The notes under the pieces were generated by a model. That model ran no database searches. It saw nothing but the letters and a program-made list of their open reading frames with translations, and was not told the DNA's origin. From the NCBI GenBank assembly GCA_903868655.1, contig CAIPWG010000094.1, positions 1 to 6,671 on the forward strand: 6,671 nt of DNA, written 5' to 3'. This document shows positions 1 through 6,361 of this stretch, in pieces (the first letter of the stretch is position 1; each line of letters begins with the position of its first letter). The position numbers and the translations under genes are program-made. The DNA is from an uncultured Sphingomonadales bacterium. Its GTDB lineage: Bacteria > Pseudomonadota > Alphaproteobacteria > Sphingomonadales > Sphingomonadaceae.

Positions 1-906
1 CCCGCAGGTGATGCAGCCAATCTGCGCGCCCTCGCGAATGTCGATCCCGGTGGGGCATACCGCCTGACATTGGTGGCAATCGACGCAATCCCCCAAACGC
101 TCCGCCCCGGGATCGGGCTGTCGCTGCGCTGATTTGAGCGACCCACGCGGTTCGCCGCGCCACTGCTTGTACGTCACCAGCAACGATTTTTCATCAAGCA
201 TCGCCGACTGGATGCGCGGCCAGGGACACATATAGATGCATACCTGTTCGCGCATGAATCCGCCAAGCATGAACGTCGTCAGGGTCAGCACTGCAACCGT
301 GGCATAGGCCACCGGATCAGCTGCGCCTGTCCAGAATGCGCGTTGCAGCGTGGGTGCATCCGCAAAATAGAAGATCCACGCGCCCCCGGTCATGAACGCG
401 ATAGCCAGCCAGATCACCCATTTCAGCAGTCGCCGCGCCAGCTTGCCCAGAGTCCACGGTGCCTTGTGCCGCCGCAATTGCGCGTTGCGATCGCCATCAA
501 TCCACCGGTCAACGTGTTGATACAGATCGGTCCACACTGTCTGAGGGCAGGCATAACCACACCATGCCCGGCCGACGACACTGGTCACCAGAAACAGGCC
601 GATCCCTGCCATGATGAGCAGGCCCGCGACGAAATAGAATTCGTTCGGCCAGATCTCGATGGCAAACATGTAGAACCGCCGATGCGCCAGATCGATCAGC
701 ACCGCCTGATCGGGGGCAAAGCTCCCCCGATTCCAGCGTATCCACGGCGTAATCCAATACACCGCCAGGCACAGGCCCATCGCCGCCCATTTGAACCGAC
801 GAAACGGCCCGTCGATCTTGCGCGGAAACACCGGGACCCGCTTTGCATAGAGCGGTTGCGGGTCCGGGTCGGTCGGCCTGCCCATCGCGGAATCTGGCGC
901 GTGCAT
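1..906 (-). CDS. ccoG: CcoG/RdxA/FixG iron-sulfur membrane protein of cbb3 oxidase assembly (partial, C-terminus outside window)
   Basis: This is the first 302 codons of a membrane protein that the left edge cuts; family members are usually about 450-500 residues. Visible features in order: a hydrophobic helix at about residues 39-55, another at about 90-111, the WCGYACPQT motif (C116, C120), hydrophobic stretches at about 163-181 and 198-215, the CIYMCPWP motif (C223, C227), and a ferredoxin-type [4Fe-4S] motif C274-x2-C277-x2-C280-x3-C284-P. C298 and C301 begin the second cluster motif just before the edge. CcoG-family proteins are known to be needed for cbb3 oxidase biogenesis and have been shown to reduce cupric copper for the CuB centre. 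The ATG at 906 lies 30 nt after the ccoP stop with only a weak Shine-Dalgarno; an in-frame GTG 12 nt upstream is an alternative start. It is probably the fifth gene of the ccoNOQP transcript. Family identification is firm; the exact start is less so. Confidence 0.95.
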   Translation of the reverse strand, partial: MHAPDSAMGRPTDPDPQPLYAKRVPVFPRKIDGPFRRFKWAAMGLCLAVYWITPWIRWNRGSFAPDQAVLIDLAHRRFYMFAIEIWPNEFYFVAGLLIMAGIGLFLVTSVVGRAWCGYACPQTVWTDLYQHVDRWIDGDRNAQLRRHKAPWTLGKLARRLLKWVIWLAIAFMTGGAWIFYFADAPTLQRAFWTGAADPVAYATVAVLTLTTFMLGGFMREQVCIYMCPWPRIQSAMLDEKSLLVTYKQWRGEPRGSLKSAQRQPDPGAERLGDCVDCHQCQAVCPTGIDIREGAQIGCITCG

Positions 907-936
907 GACATTACCCACTTTCTGTCGGGTCGGGGA

Positions 937-1857
937 TTATTGGGCCACGGCTGGCGCAGGGGTGGCTTCCCCCCCGCCCAGCGAATGGACATAAGCCGCC
1001 AGCATCTTGACCGTGACCGGATCCAGCCGCTGTTGCCATGCCGGCATCACGCCGGCGCGGGCATTGGTTATCGTTTCGGTCAATGACGCGCGATCCCCGC
1101 CATACAGCCAGATCGCATCGTTCAACCGCGGCGCACCGACGAGACGCCCGCCTTCACCAGCGGCACCGTGACACACGGCACAATTCTGGGCGAAAAGCGC
1201 CGAACCGCGTTGCGATCCGCCATTCGGCGGGTCCTGCTTGCTGATCACGCGGACATAGCTGACCACATCCTGCACTTGCGCAGGCGTCAGGATGCCATCG
1301 TGCCCAAATGCAGGCATCAGGCTCGACCGTGTGGCATCGTCGCCCGGATAGCGAATACCGTGCTGGAGCGTCTGATAGATCGCACCGACATCACCGCCCC
1401 ACAACCAATCATCATCGTTGAGATTGGGGTAGCCAGTGCTACCCGCTGCGCCCGCACCATGGCACTGTACGCAGTTCTGTTTGAACGCGGCACGCCCCCC
1501 TTCGATCGCGGCGCGTTGCAGTGTCGGGTTCTTGATCAAGGCCTCGACCGGGGTAGCTGCAATCGCCGCGCGGATGGCGGCATGGCTGGCATCCACCGTC
1601 TTGATCTCGTTCGCCAATTCTCCACGGCTGGTCCAGCCGAGCACGCCCGGTGTGGCCCCATGCAGACCCGGCAACGCCGGATAGGCAATGACATAGCCAA
1701 TCGCGAACACGATCGTGAGATAGAACGTGATCAGCCACCAGCGCGGTAGCGGCGTGTCCAATTCCTCGATCCCGTCCCATTCGTGGCCAACAGTGTGGGT
1801 CCCGGTGGGTTCGTCAATCCGGCCTTTGTGGCCGGCTTTCGCATGATCATTCGCCAT
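937..1857 (-). CDS. ccoP: cbb3-type cytochrome c oxidase subunit III, diheme cytochrome c (CcoP)
   Basis: The 306-residue protein is the diheme c-type subunit that takes electrons from soluble or membrane cytochrome c and passes them toward CcoO and CcoN. Residues 1-38 are a polar cytoplasmic segment ending in LDTPLPRWW, typical of the family. One transmembrane helix follows at about 40-62, then two periplasmic cytochrome c domains. Domain 1 has the heme motif CVQCH (129-133) and likely Met ligand M181 in LMPAF. Domain 2 has CAVCH (226-230) and likely Met ligand M271 in VMPAW. Each domain carries the family's LND..WL.GGD block (146-156, 245-255). The start at 1857 is chosen because GAGG at 1870-1867 sits 9 nt upstream; the ATG at 1866 is in frame but directly abuts that GAGG. 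The start overlaps the end of ccoQ by 11 nt, which suggests translational coupling. The C-terminus is a short Ala/Pro-rich tail. Nothing appears broken. Confidence 0.97.
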   Translation of the reverse strand: MANDHAKAGHKGRIDEPTGTHTVGHEWDGIEELDTPLPRWWLITFYLTIVFAIGYVIAYPALPGLHGATPGVLGWTSRGELANEIKTVDASHAAIRAAIAATPVEALIKNPTLQRAAIEGGRAAFKQNCVQCHGAGAAGSTGYPNLNDDDWLWGGDVGAIYQTLQHGIRYPGDDATRSSLMPAFGHDGILTPAQVQDVVSYVRVISKQDPPNGGSQRGSALFAQNCAVCHGAAGEGGRLVGAPRLNDAIWLYGGDRASLTETITNARAGVMPAWQQRLDPVTVKMLAAYVHSLGGGEATPAPAVAQ

Positions 1858-2020
1858 CGTTGTCATCCTCGAAAATCGAGTTGGCCGCTCTGGTAGCGTC
1901 ATCATGTGCACCTGGCCGAAACGGCCACAGGCACAGCACCACAAACACCAGCGCCATTGCCGCGAGGCCCCAGCTGTCGGCCAGTATGCGCAGCGTGTCG
2001 TATGTCGATGCCGCGTTCAT
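1847..2020 (-). CDS. ccoQ: cbb3-type oxidase small subunit CcoQ (57 aa)
   Basis: A short reading frame fills the space between ccoO and ccoP and encodes 57 residues. It has a polar start ([17 protein letters not shown]), one hydrophobic helix at about residues 18-33 ([16 protein letters not shown]), and an acidic C-terminal tail ending EDDNDGE. This single-helix layout, the size and the position match CcoQ, the small non-catalytic subunit that stabilises or supports assembly of the cbb3 complex; the family is poorly conserved, so position weighs heavily in the call. AAGGAG at 2034-2029 lies 8 nt before the ATG, an excellent ribosome binding site. The ATG overlaps the ccoO stop (ATGA), and the TGA lies inside the ccoP start region. 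The gene is thus interlocked with both neighbours. At this size automatic annotation can easily miss it. Confidence 0.93.
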   Translation of the reverse strand: MNAASTYDTLRILADSWGLAAMALVFVVLCLWPFRPGAHDDATRAANSIFEDDNDGE

Positions 2021-2769
2021 CGGCCTTTCTCCTTGGCCAATTTCTCCTGGGCAGCGGGCGCATTGGTATCAACCATCGTACCCAGCACTTGCAGATAGGC
2101 GACCAGCGCATCCATTTCGGTCAGGTGTTGGGGGTCGCCGTCAAAATCGCGGGCCTGTGCTTTGGGATAGCGCTTTTTCAAATCGGTCGCGTCGGCAGAC
2201 GGGTCAGCCTGTGTTTTCAGATCGTCATTGGCCTTGGCAATGTCGTCCCTGGTATAAGGCACGCCGACCAGTGACAAAGTCTTGATCTCGGGCTGGACAT
2301 CCGTGATTTCGAGCGGGCGTCCAGCCAGAAAATGATAGCTGGGCATGATCGATTCAGGCACCACTGACCGCGGGTCTTTCAGATGCTGCACATGCCACGC
2401 ATCCGAATATTTTCCGCCCACCCGCGCCAGATCGGGGCCAGTGCGTTTGGACCCCCACTGAAAGGGGTGATCGTACATCGATTCCGCCGCAAGACTGTAA
2501 TGGCCGTAGCGCTCGGTCTCGTCCCGGAATGGGCGGATCATCTGGCTGTGGCACAGATAGCAGCCTTCGCGGATATAGATGTCGCGTCCGGCCTGTTCGA
2601 GCGGGGTATAAGGCCGCATGCCCTGTACTTTCTCGATCGTGTTGTCGATCCAGAACAGCGGGGCGATTTCGACAATACCGCCGATGGTCACTGCCCCAAA
2701 AGCGAGCGCCGCGAGGAGCGTGATATTGCGCTCGATCATCTTGTGGCGCTGAAGGAATGTACTTGCCAT
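2017..2769 (-). CDS. ccoO: cbb3-type cytochrome c oxidase subunit II, monoheme cytochrome c (CcoO)
   Basis: The 250-residue protein is the membrane-anchored monoheme cytochrome c that passes electrons from CcoP to the heme b of CcoN. The N-terminus has one signal-anchor transmembrane helix at about residues 15-35 after [15 protein letters not shown], a family hallmark. The heme c motif CYLCH is at 70-74, followed by [10 protein letters not shown]. The [19 protein letters not shown] block (105-123) and H127 are conserved family segments. M142 in SIMPSYHF is the probable distal heme ligand. The C-terminal part includes [12 protein letters not shown] (219-230), the usual last helix of the cytochrome domain. 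AAGGAG at 2783-2778 lies 8 nt before the ATG and fixes the start. The gene begins 18 nt after the ccoN stop and its own stop overlaps the ccoQ start by 4 nt. Length and motifs are ordinary for the family. Confidence 0.98.
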   Translation of the reverse strand: MASTFLQRHKMIERNITLLAALAFGAVTIGGIVEIAPLFWIDNTIEKVQGMRPYTPLEQAGRDIYIREGCYLCHSQMIRPFRDETERYGHYSLAAESMYDHPFQWGSKRTGPDLARVGGKYSDAWHVQHLKDPRSVVPESIMPSYHFLAGRPLEITDVQPEIKTLSLVGVPYTRDDIAKANDDLKTQADPSADATDLKKRYPKAQARDFDGDPQHLTEMDALVAYLQVLGTMVDTNAPAAQEKLAKEKGR

Positions 2770-2787
2770 TGTTTGTGCTCCTTCAGG

Positions 2788-4446
2788 TCACAGGGCTGTC
2801 GCCGGGGTCAGCGGAACGTCCCGGGCTGGGTCGAAGGCAATTTCGCCGAACGGAGCTTCGGCGCGCAGGGAGTGGCCCAGAATGGTGCGCGCGATGTTCC
2901 AGGTCATGATGGTCGCACCCGTCAGGTACAGCAGCCCGCCAAAGCAGCGCAGCACATACATCGGGTGCACCGCCGCCACGGTTTCGGCGAACGAATTCAC
3001 CAGATAGCCGTCAGGGCCGTATTCGCGCCACATGAGGCCTTCTGTCAGCCCGGCAACCCACATCGACGCGGCGTAAAAAACGATACCAAGCGTCGCCAGC
3101 CAGAAATGCCAGTTGATCATGCGCACCGAATACATCCGGGTGCGGGCCCAAAGGCGCGGAACAAGATAATACAGCGCGCCGAAGGTCACCATGCCGTTCC
3201 AGCCAAGCGCACCCGAATGCACGTGGCCAATCGTCCAATCGCTGTAATGCGACAGCGAATTGACCGATTTGATCGACATCATCGGGCCTTCGAATGTGCT
3301 CATGCCGTAAAACGCCAGGCTCATCACAAGCAGGCGCAAGATCGGATCGGTACGCAGCTTGTCCCAAGCGCCGTTGAGCGTCATCAGCCCGTTGATCATG
3401 CCGCCCCAGCTGGGCATCCACAGCATCAGCGAGAACACCATGCCCAGCGTCTGCGCCCAATCAGGCAGCGCGGTATAATGCAGATGGTGCGGACCCGCCC
3501 AGATGTAGAGGAAGATCAGCGCCCAGAAGTGGATGATCGACAGCCGATAGGAATAGACCGGCCGCTGAGCCTGCTTGGGCACGAAATAGTACATCATGCC
3601 CAGGAATCCGGCGGTCAGGAAAAAGCCCACCGCGTTGTGGCCATACCACCATTCGATCAGGGCACCCTGCACCCCGCCCGCCAGCGAGATCGAGTGGCTG
3701 CCGAAAAAGCTGACCGGGATGGCCGCGTTGTTTACCAGATGCAGCATCGCCACCGTCAGGATGAACGCCAGATAGAACCAGTTTGCGACATAGATATGCG
3801 GTTCGGACCGGCGCAGGATCGTGAACACGAACACCGCCAGATAGCTGACCCAGACCACCGTCAGCCAAAGATCGACATACCATTCGGGCTCAGCATATTC
3901 CTTGCCCTGGGTGATGCCCATCAAATAGCCGGTCGCGGCCAGTACGATGAACAACTGATACCCCCAGAACACGAAACGGGCGAGGCCGGGGAAGGCCAGC
4001 CGCGCCCGGCACGTGCGCTGCACCACGTAAAACGACGTAGCGATCAGCGCGTTGCCCCCGAATGCGAAGATAACGGCAGAGGTGTGCAGCGGCCGCAAGC
4101 GACCGAAATTAATATATTCGAGCCCGAAGTTGAGCGCCGGAAACGCCATTTCCAGCGCGATGTAAAGACCCGCCGCAAACCCGGCCATGCCCCAGAACAC
4201 CGTGGCAATGACCGCCCAGCGGATCACTTCGTCATCGTATTTTCCGGGCACTGGTGAACGCAACACGCCACGCGAGGCCTCATCCAGATCGCCCCCGCGC
4301 AATGTAACGATCAACCCGATAGCCGCAGCCAGCGCGCAGACCACCATATGCACGCCAAATGCCCAGTCCACCGCCAGCGCGCTGGCCATGATCGCCAGAA
4401 CGAGCGCGGCAAACCAGATGCCCGCCCGCAACACTACCAATTCCAT
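2788..4446 (-). CDS. ccoN: cbb3-type cytochrome c oxidase catalytic subunit I (CcoN)
   Basis: The 552-residue polytopic membrane protein is the catalytic subunit that reduces oxygen to water and pumps protons. Metal and heme ligands are all visible by alignment to known CcoN: H121 (RPLHTSA) and H410 for low-spin heme b, H408 (IGHVH) for high-spin heme b3, and H270 (WWYGHN), H320 and H321 (GPHH) for CuB. Y314, six residues before H320, is where the His-Tyr cross-linked tyrosine of cbb3 oxidases falls. Relative to the Pseudomonas stutzeri numbering there are about 60 extra N-terminal residues, holding two hydrophobic stretches (about 6-26 and 30-48), a layout I recall from longer alphaproteobacterial forms. 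The start at 4446 is supported by GGAAGGGA at 4461-4454 with 7 nt spacing; a longer frame to 4509 would run into the FNR-type box. It heads the operon and is probably activated by that box under low oxygen. Confidence 0.98.
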   Translation of the reverse strand: MELVVLRAGIWFAALVLAIMASALAVDWAFGVHMVVCALAAAIGLIVTLRGGDLDEASRGVLRSPVPGKYDDEVIRWAVIATVFWGMAGFAAGLYIALEMAFPALNFGLEYINFGRLRPLHTSAVIFAFGGNALIATSFYVVQRTCRARLAFPGLARFVFWGYQLFIVLAATGYLMGITQGKEYAEPEWYVDLWLTVVWVSYLAVFVFTILRRSEPHIYVANWFYLAFILTVAMLHLVNNAAIPVSFFGSHSISLAGGVQGALIEWWYGHNAVGFFLTAGFLGMMYYFVPKQAQRPVYSYRLSIIHFWALIFLYIWAGPHHLHYTALPDWAQTLGMVFSLMLWMPSWGGMINGLMTLNGAWDKLRTDPILRLLVMSLAFYGMSTFEGPMMSIKSVNSLSHYSDWTIGHVHSGALGWNGMVTFGALYYLVPRLWARTRMYSVRMINWHFWLATLGIVFYAASMWVAGLTEGLMWREYGPDGYLVNSFAETVAAVHPMYVLRCFGGLLYLTGATIMTWNIARTILGHSLRAEAPFGEIAFDPARDVPLTPATAL

Positions 4447-4488
4447 GGAGCCATCCCTTCCATAGCCGTTTCGAGGATTGGCCCTGCC

Positions 4489-4494
4489 TGTCAA
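4489..4494 (-). promoter_or_regulatory. Possible -35 hexamer (TTGACA) for ccoN
   Basis: On the minus strand this reads TTGACA, an exact sigma-70-type -35 hexamer, 14 bp downstream of the FNR-type box and 42 nt before the ccoN start codon. The hexamer 17 bp further on (AAACGG) is a poor -10, so this could be a chance match or a second degenerate FNR half-site. It is listed as a candidate only. Confidence 0.2.
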
Positions 4495-4508
4495 AAGCCC
4501 GTGCCGCA

Positions 4509-4522
4509 TTGACCCCGGTCAA
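4509..4522. promoter_or_regulatory. FNR/FixK-type operator box upstream of ccoN
   Basis: TTGACCCCGGTCAA is a perfect palindrome of two 6-base arms around a CC centre. It matches the known FNR/FixK pattern TTGAY-N4-RTCAA, with both TTGA and TCAA half-sites intact. The centre (4515.5) is about 70 bp before the ccoN ATG. If it works as a class II activator site at -41.5, transcription would begin near 4474 and leave a leader of about 28 nt that includes the Shine-Dalgarno. No convincing -10 was found at that exact spacing. The nearby Fnr-like gene has the E-x2-S-R recognition residues that read TTGA. The box also lies 188 bp before ompW on the other strand. Confidence 0.85.
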
Positions 4523-4666
4523 TTTGCGCAAGGACGACGTGGTGCCTTTTGGAACACAGGCCCCATGACCGGATTGGAAAGTTCTGGCCTTCGTGAATTT
4601 TGCGCTTCGTCAATGTCGGCCCGTCGCCGATGCCGCATCAATCTGACCACGCTGCGGTCTGAACAG

Positions 4667-4687
4667 TGGCCAACGCAGGGTTGGCCA
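4667..4687 (+). promoter_or_regulatory. Inverted repeat in the ompW leader or promoter
   Basis: TGGCCAAC (4667-4674) and GTTGGCCA (4680-4687) form a perfect 8-bp dyad around the 5-nt centre GCAGG. It ends 23 nt before the ompW ATG. It could be a transcription factor operator or an RNA hairpin in the mRNA leader near the ribosome binding site. There is no U tract after it, so an intrinsic terminator is unlikely. No known factor is assigned. Confidence 0.5.
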
Positions 4688-4710
4688 ACCGCAGCGCCGG
4701 GACATGACAC

Positions 4711-5412
4711 ATGACCACATTCGTTCGCCACGCCCTGGGTTGCTGTTTGGCCGCCCCCGCACTGGCCACGGCCATCCCCGCCTTGGCTCATGATGCCGCC
4801 GAGGGAAATTGGCAGTTCAAGATTTTGGCCACCGCCGTCCTTCCCGATGGCAAAATCGGTCAGGTGAACGCAATCGCCCCCTCGCTGGCAGGTCTGGCCG
4901 CCTTCAGCGCGCCGCAAACTGCTGCCAGCGACACGGTAACGCCGACCGTTGCGGTCGAATATTTCTTTTCGAAAAATATCTCGGTCGAAACCATCGCGGG
5001 CGTCACCGCGCACCATGTCAATGGCAGCGGGTCACTCGATGCAACCAATCTGGTGAACCATGTTCTGATTGTCCCGGCGACAGTAACGGTCAAATATCAT
5101 CTGCCGCTTGGCGTCATCAAACCCTATGTCGGCGTTGGCCCATCGCTGTTTATCATCAACGGCGAACGCCCTGGCGATAGGGCCACGGCGCTTGGCGTGA
5201 CCAACGTTTCGTTGTCGAGCAATCTGGGCGTTGCGGCGCAAGCCGGCGTCGATATTCCACTCGGCAAGGCGGGGTACGGCCTGAGCTTTGATGCCAAGAA
5301 ATACTGGGTCAACACCACTGCCCATTTTTATGCCGGCAATACCGACGTGCTGAGCACTCGGCACAAGCTCGACCCATGGGTGCTGAGCGCTGGTGTAAGC
5401 TATCGGTTCTGA
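4711..5412 (+). CDS. ompW: OmpW-family outer membrane beta-barrel protein
   Basis: The 233-residue protein has a Sec signal peptide (basic start MTTFVRH, hydrophobic core to about residue 22, probable cleavage after ALA at 24-26) followed by an amphipathic beta-strand pattern ending in SAGVSYRF, the terminal aromatic typical of barrels inserted by the Bam machinery. Family landmarks are the first strand NWQFKILATAVLPDG (33-47), the segment PTVAVEYFFSKNISVE followed by TIAGVTAHHV, and KPYVGVGPSLFI in the middle strands. OmpW proteins form 8-stranded barrels thought to pass small hydrophobic molecules. The family is linked to stress and low-oxygen responses in enteric bacteria. The start has only a weak GGGA 8 nt upstream. 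It is transcribed away from ccoN and toward the fnr-like gene, and could share the FNR-type box. The substrate cannot be inferred, and the symbol reflects family rather than proven function. Confidence 0.88.
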   Translation: MTTFVRHALGCCLAAPALATAIPALAHDAAEGNWQFKILATAVLPDGKIGQVNAIAPSLAGLAAFSAPQTAASDTVTPTVAVEYFFSKNISVETIAGVTAHHVNGSGSLDATNLVNHVLIVPATVTVKYHLPLGVIKPYVGVGPSLFIINGERPGDRATALGVTNVSLSSNLGVAAQAGVDIPLGKAGYGLSFDAKKYWVNTTAHFYAGNTDVLSTRHKLDPWVLSAGVSYRF

Positions 5413-5417
5413 AGATC

Positions 5418-5438
5418 CCCGCAGGGACACCTGCCGGG
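5418..5438 (+). terminator. Possible hairpin after ompW
   Basis: Starting 6 nt after the ompW stop, CCC GCAGG (5418-5425) can pair with CCTGC GGG (5430-5438) around the loop GACA, with a single bulged C at 5435. The stem is GC-rich but no T tract follows. It may stabilise the 3' end or contribute to termination; evidence for a classical intrinsic terminator is weak. Confidence 0.3.
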
Positions 5439-5486
5439 TAGGCGGGTGGAATGGGCCAGAGCTGGGATCCTCTGAGTTTGTTCCAT

Positions 5487-5502
5487 CCGCCGTTTGCGGC
5501 GG
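5487..5502. terminator. Hairpin between convergent ompW and fnr-like genes, possible bidirectional terminator
   Basis: CCGCCG (5487-5492) and CGGCGG (5497-5502) form a perfect 6-bp GC stem with loop TTTG. It lies 6 bp beyond the fnr-like stop and about 75 bp beyond the ompW stop. On the plus strand it is followed by TTCGGTTTA, a broken T-rich stretch; on the minus strand no T run follows. Its position between converging genes fits a terminator, mainly for ompW transcripts. Confidence 0.45.
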
Positions 5503-5508
5503 TTCGGT

Positions 5509-6204
5509 TTATCCGGCCAAAGCTTGCAGCGCACGGCGGTCGATCACTTCGACTTCGCGCCGCGATGGCAACCCAATCACACCATCCTGTTTCAATCGGG
5601 TGAACTGGCGACTGACGGTTTCGATCGTCAGGCCCAGCAGATCAGCAACCTGTTGGCGTGAAAACGGCAGCGCAAAACGCTGCGCCGGCATCAGCACCGG
5701 CGCACAGCCCTGATCACCAAAACGATCGGCCATTTCGAGCAGGAATGTCGCTATTTTTTCCGATGCAGTCTTGCGCCCCAGCAACATCATCCAACTGCGC
5801 GTGCGGTCCAGCTCGGCCAGCGTGCGTTCCAACAATTTGTGTTCCAATTCCGGGTGTTCGCGCGCGAACCGGTCAAAATCATTGCGCGCAAACACGCATA
5901 CCCGCGCGTCGGTCAGTGCAACGACACTGGCACGGCTGGTCTGGCCAAACGGACGACCGATAAAATCCGACGGATAGGCAACGCCTACGATCTGTTCGCG
6001 CCCATCTTCGGTCGATGTAGTCAGTTTCAACACGCCTTCGATCACATTGGCAACGACGAGCGAATCGTCGGCTTCCCAGATCAGCGGCTCACCGGCTGAA
6101 ACATTGCGGCGTCTGCCCATCGAATTGAGCGCGACCAACTCTTTATCATCGAGACCCGCGCAAATCGCACGATTTCGGACAACGCATGTTTCGCAAGATG
6201 ACAT
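5509..6204 (-). CDS. fnr: Crp/Fnr-family oxygen-responsive transcription regulator (Fnr/FnrL-like)
   Basis: The 231-residue protein begins MSSCETCVVRNRAIC, giving cysteines C4, C7 and C15 (C-x2-C-x7-C). A fourth, C103 (DARVCVFA), sits in the cyclic-nucleotide-type beta roll where E. coli FNR has C122. These are the expected ligands of an oxygen-labile [4Fe-4S] cluster; the C-x2-C-x7-C spacing resembles alphaproteobacterial FnrL more than E. coli FNR. A long dimerisation helix covers about 107-140. The helix-turn-helix is at about 181-211 (SRQQVADLLGLTIETVSRQF), with recognition residues E-x2-S-R known to contact TTGA half-sites. The start at 6204 places the cysteines right at the N-terminus, but there is no clear Shine-Dalgarno, and the frame stays open upstream to 6321. 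The probable target is the box upstream of ccoN. A cluster-free FixK-type role is less likely given the four cysteines. Confidence 0.93.
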   Translation of the reverse strand: MSSCETCVVRNRAICAGLDDKELVALNSMGRRRNVSAGEPLIWEADDSLVVANVIEGVLKLTTSTEDGREQIVGVAYPSDFIGRPFGQTSRASVVALTDARVCVFARNDFDRFAREHPELEHKLLERTLAELDRTRSWMMLLGRKTASEKIATFLLEMADRFGDQGCAPVLMPAQRFALPFSRQQVADLLGLTIETVSRQFTRLKQDGVIGLPSRREVEVIDRRALQALAG

Positions 6205-6211
6205 AGAGGGC

Positions 6212-6240
6212 AGTCTATCAAATAACTTGAGCCCATACAA
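6212..6240 (-). promoter_or_regulatory. Candidate promoter of the fnr-like gene
   Basis: On the minus strand TTGTAT (6240-6235) and TAGACT (6217-6212) are separated by 17 bp, loosely matching -35 and -10 hexamers (3 of 6 and 4 of 6 positions). The -10-like element ends 7 nt before the ATG at 6204, so transcription would begin almost at the start codon, implying a leaderless message; this fits the absence of a Shine-Dalgarno. The matches are weak and this is a hypothesis. The segment 6227-6240 also resembles a degenerate FNR box (7 of 10 arm positions against TTGAT-N4-ATCAA). Confidence 0.25.
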
Positions 6241-6361
6241 TTGAATGCCTGCAGATCGCGCTGATTTCCGCTGCAAGCCCGCCCTGCGCACAAAACCATC
6301 GACACACGGCAAGCAAGGCAAATTCCGAGCGTTGGGATCGGCGGAGCACCAATGCCTGGCG

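Noticed and set aside
517..530. FNR-like sequence TTGATACAGATCGG inside ccoG
   Set aside because: It matches 8 of 10 arm positions but lies within a coding region with no promoter context; a match this loose is expected by chance.
343..1086. Plus-strand open frame of 247 codons antisense to ccoG and the end of ccoP
   Set aside because: It is low-complexity Arg/Pro/His-rich, has no recognisable domain, and is fully explained as the shadow of well-supported minus-strand genes.
1858..1944. N-terminal extension of ccoP upstream of 1857
   Set aside because: The upstream residues overlap ccoQ in another frame and do not resemble CcoP, while GAGG is correctly spaced for the ATG at 1857.
2383..4257. 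A 624-codon open frame on the plus strand, antisense to ccoN and ccoO
   Set aside because: It lies opposite two genes with all catalytic and heme-ligand residues intact. Its translation is rich in Arg, His, Pro and Gln without domains, as expected from the antisense of GC-rich codons.
4447..4509. N-terminal extension of ccoN by 21 codons to an ATG at 4509
   Set aside because: The extension would begin at the edge of the FNR box, is polar and unlike CcoN, and the ATG at 4446 has a good Shine-Dalgarno.
4478..4714. A 78-codon plus-strand frame ending at the ompW start
   Set aside because: It runs across the FNR-type box and the ompW leader dyad, has no clear ribosome binding site and resembles no known protein. 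A leader peptide cannot be excluded but nothing supports it.
6205..6321. N-terminal extension of the fnr-like gene by 39 codons to 6321
   Set aside because: The extension shows no domain, and in FnrL-type proteins the cysteine motif lies close to the N-terminus. The lack of a Shine-Dalgarno at 6204 leaves some doubt.
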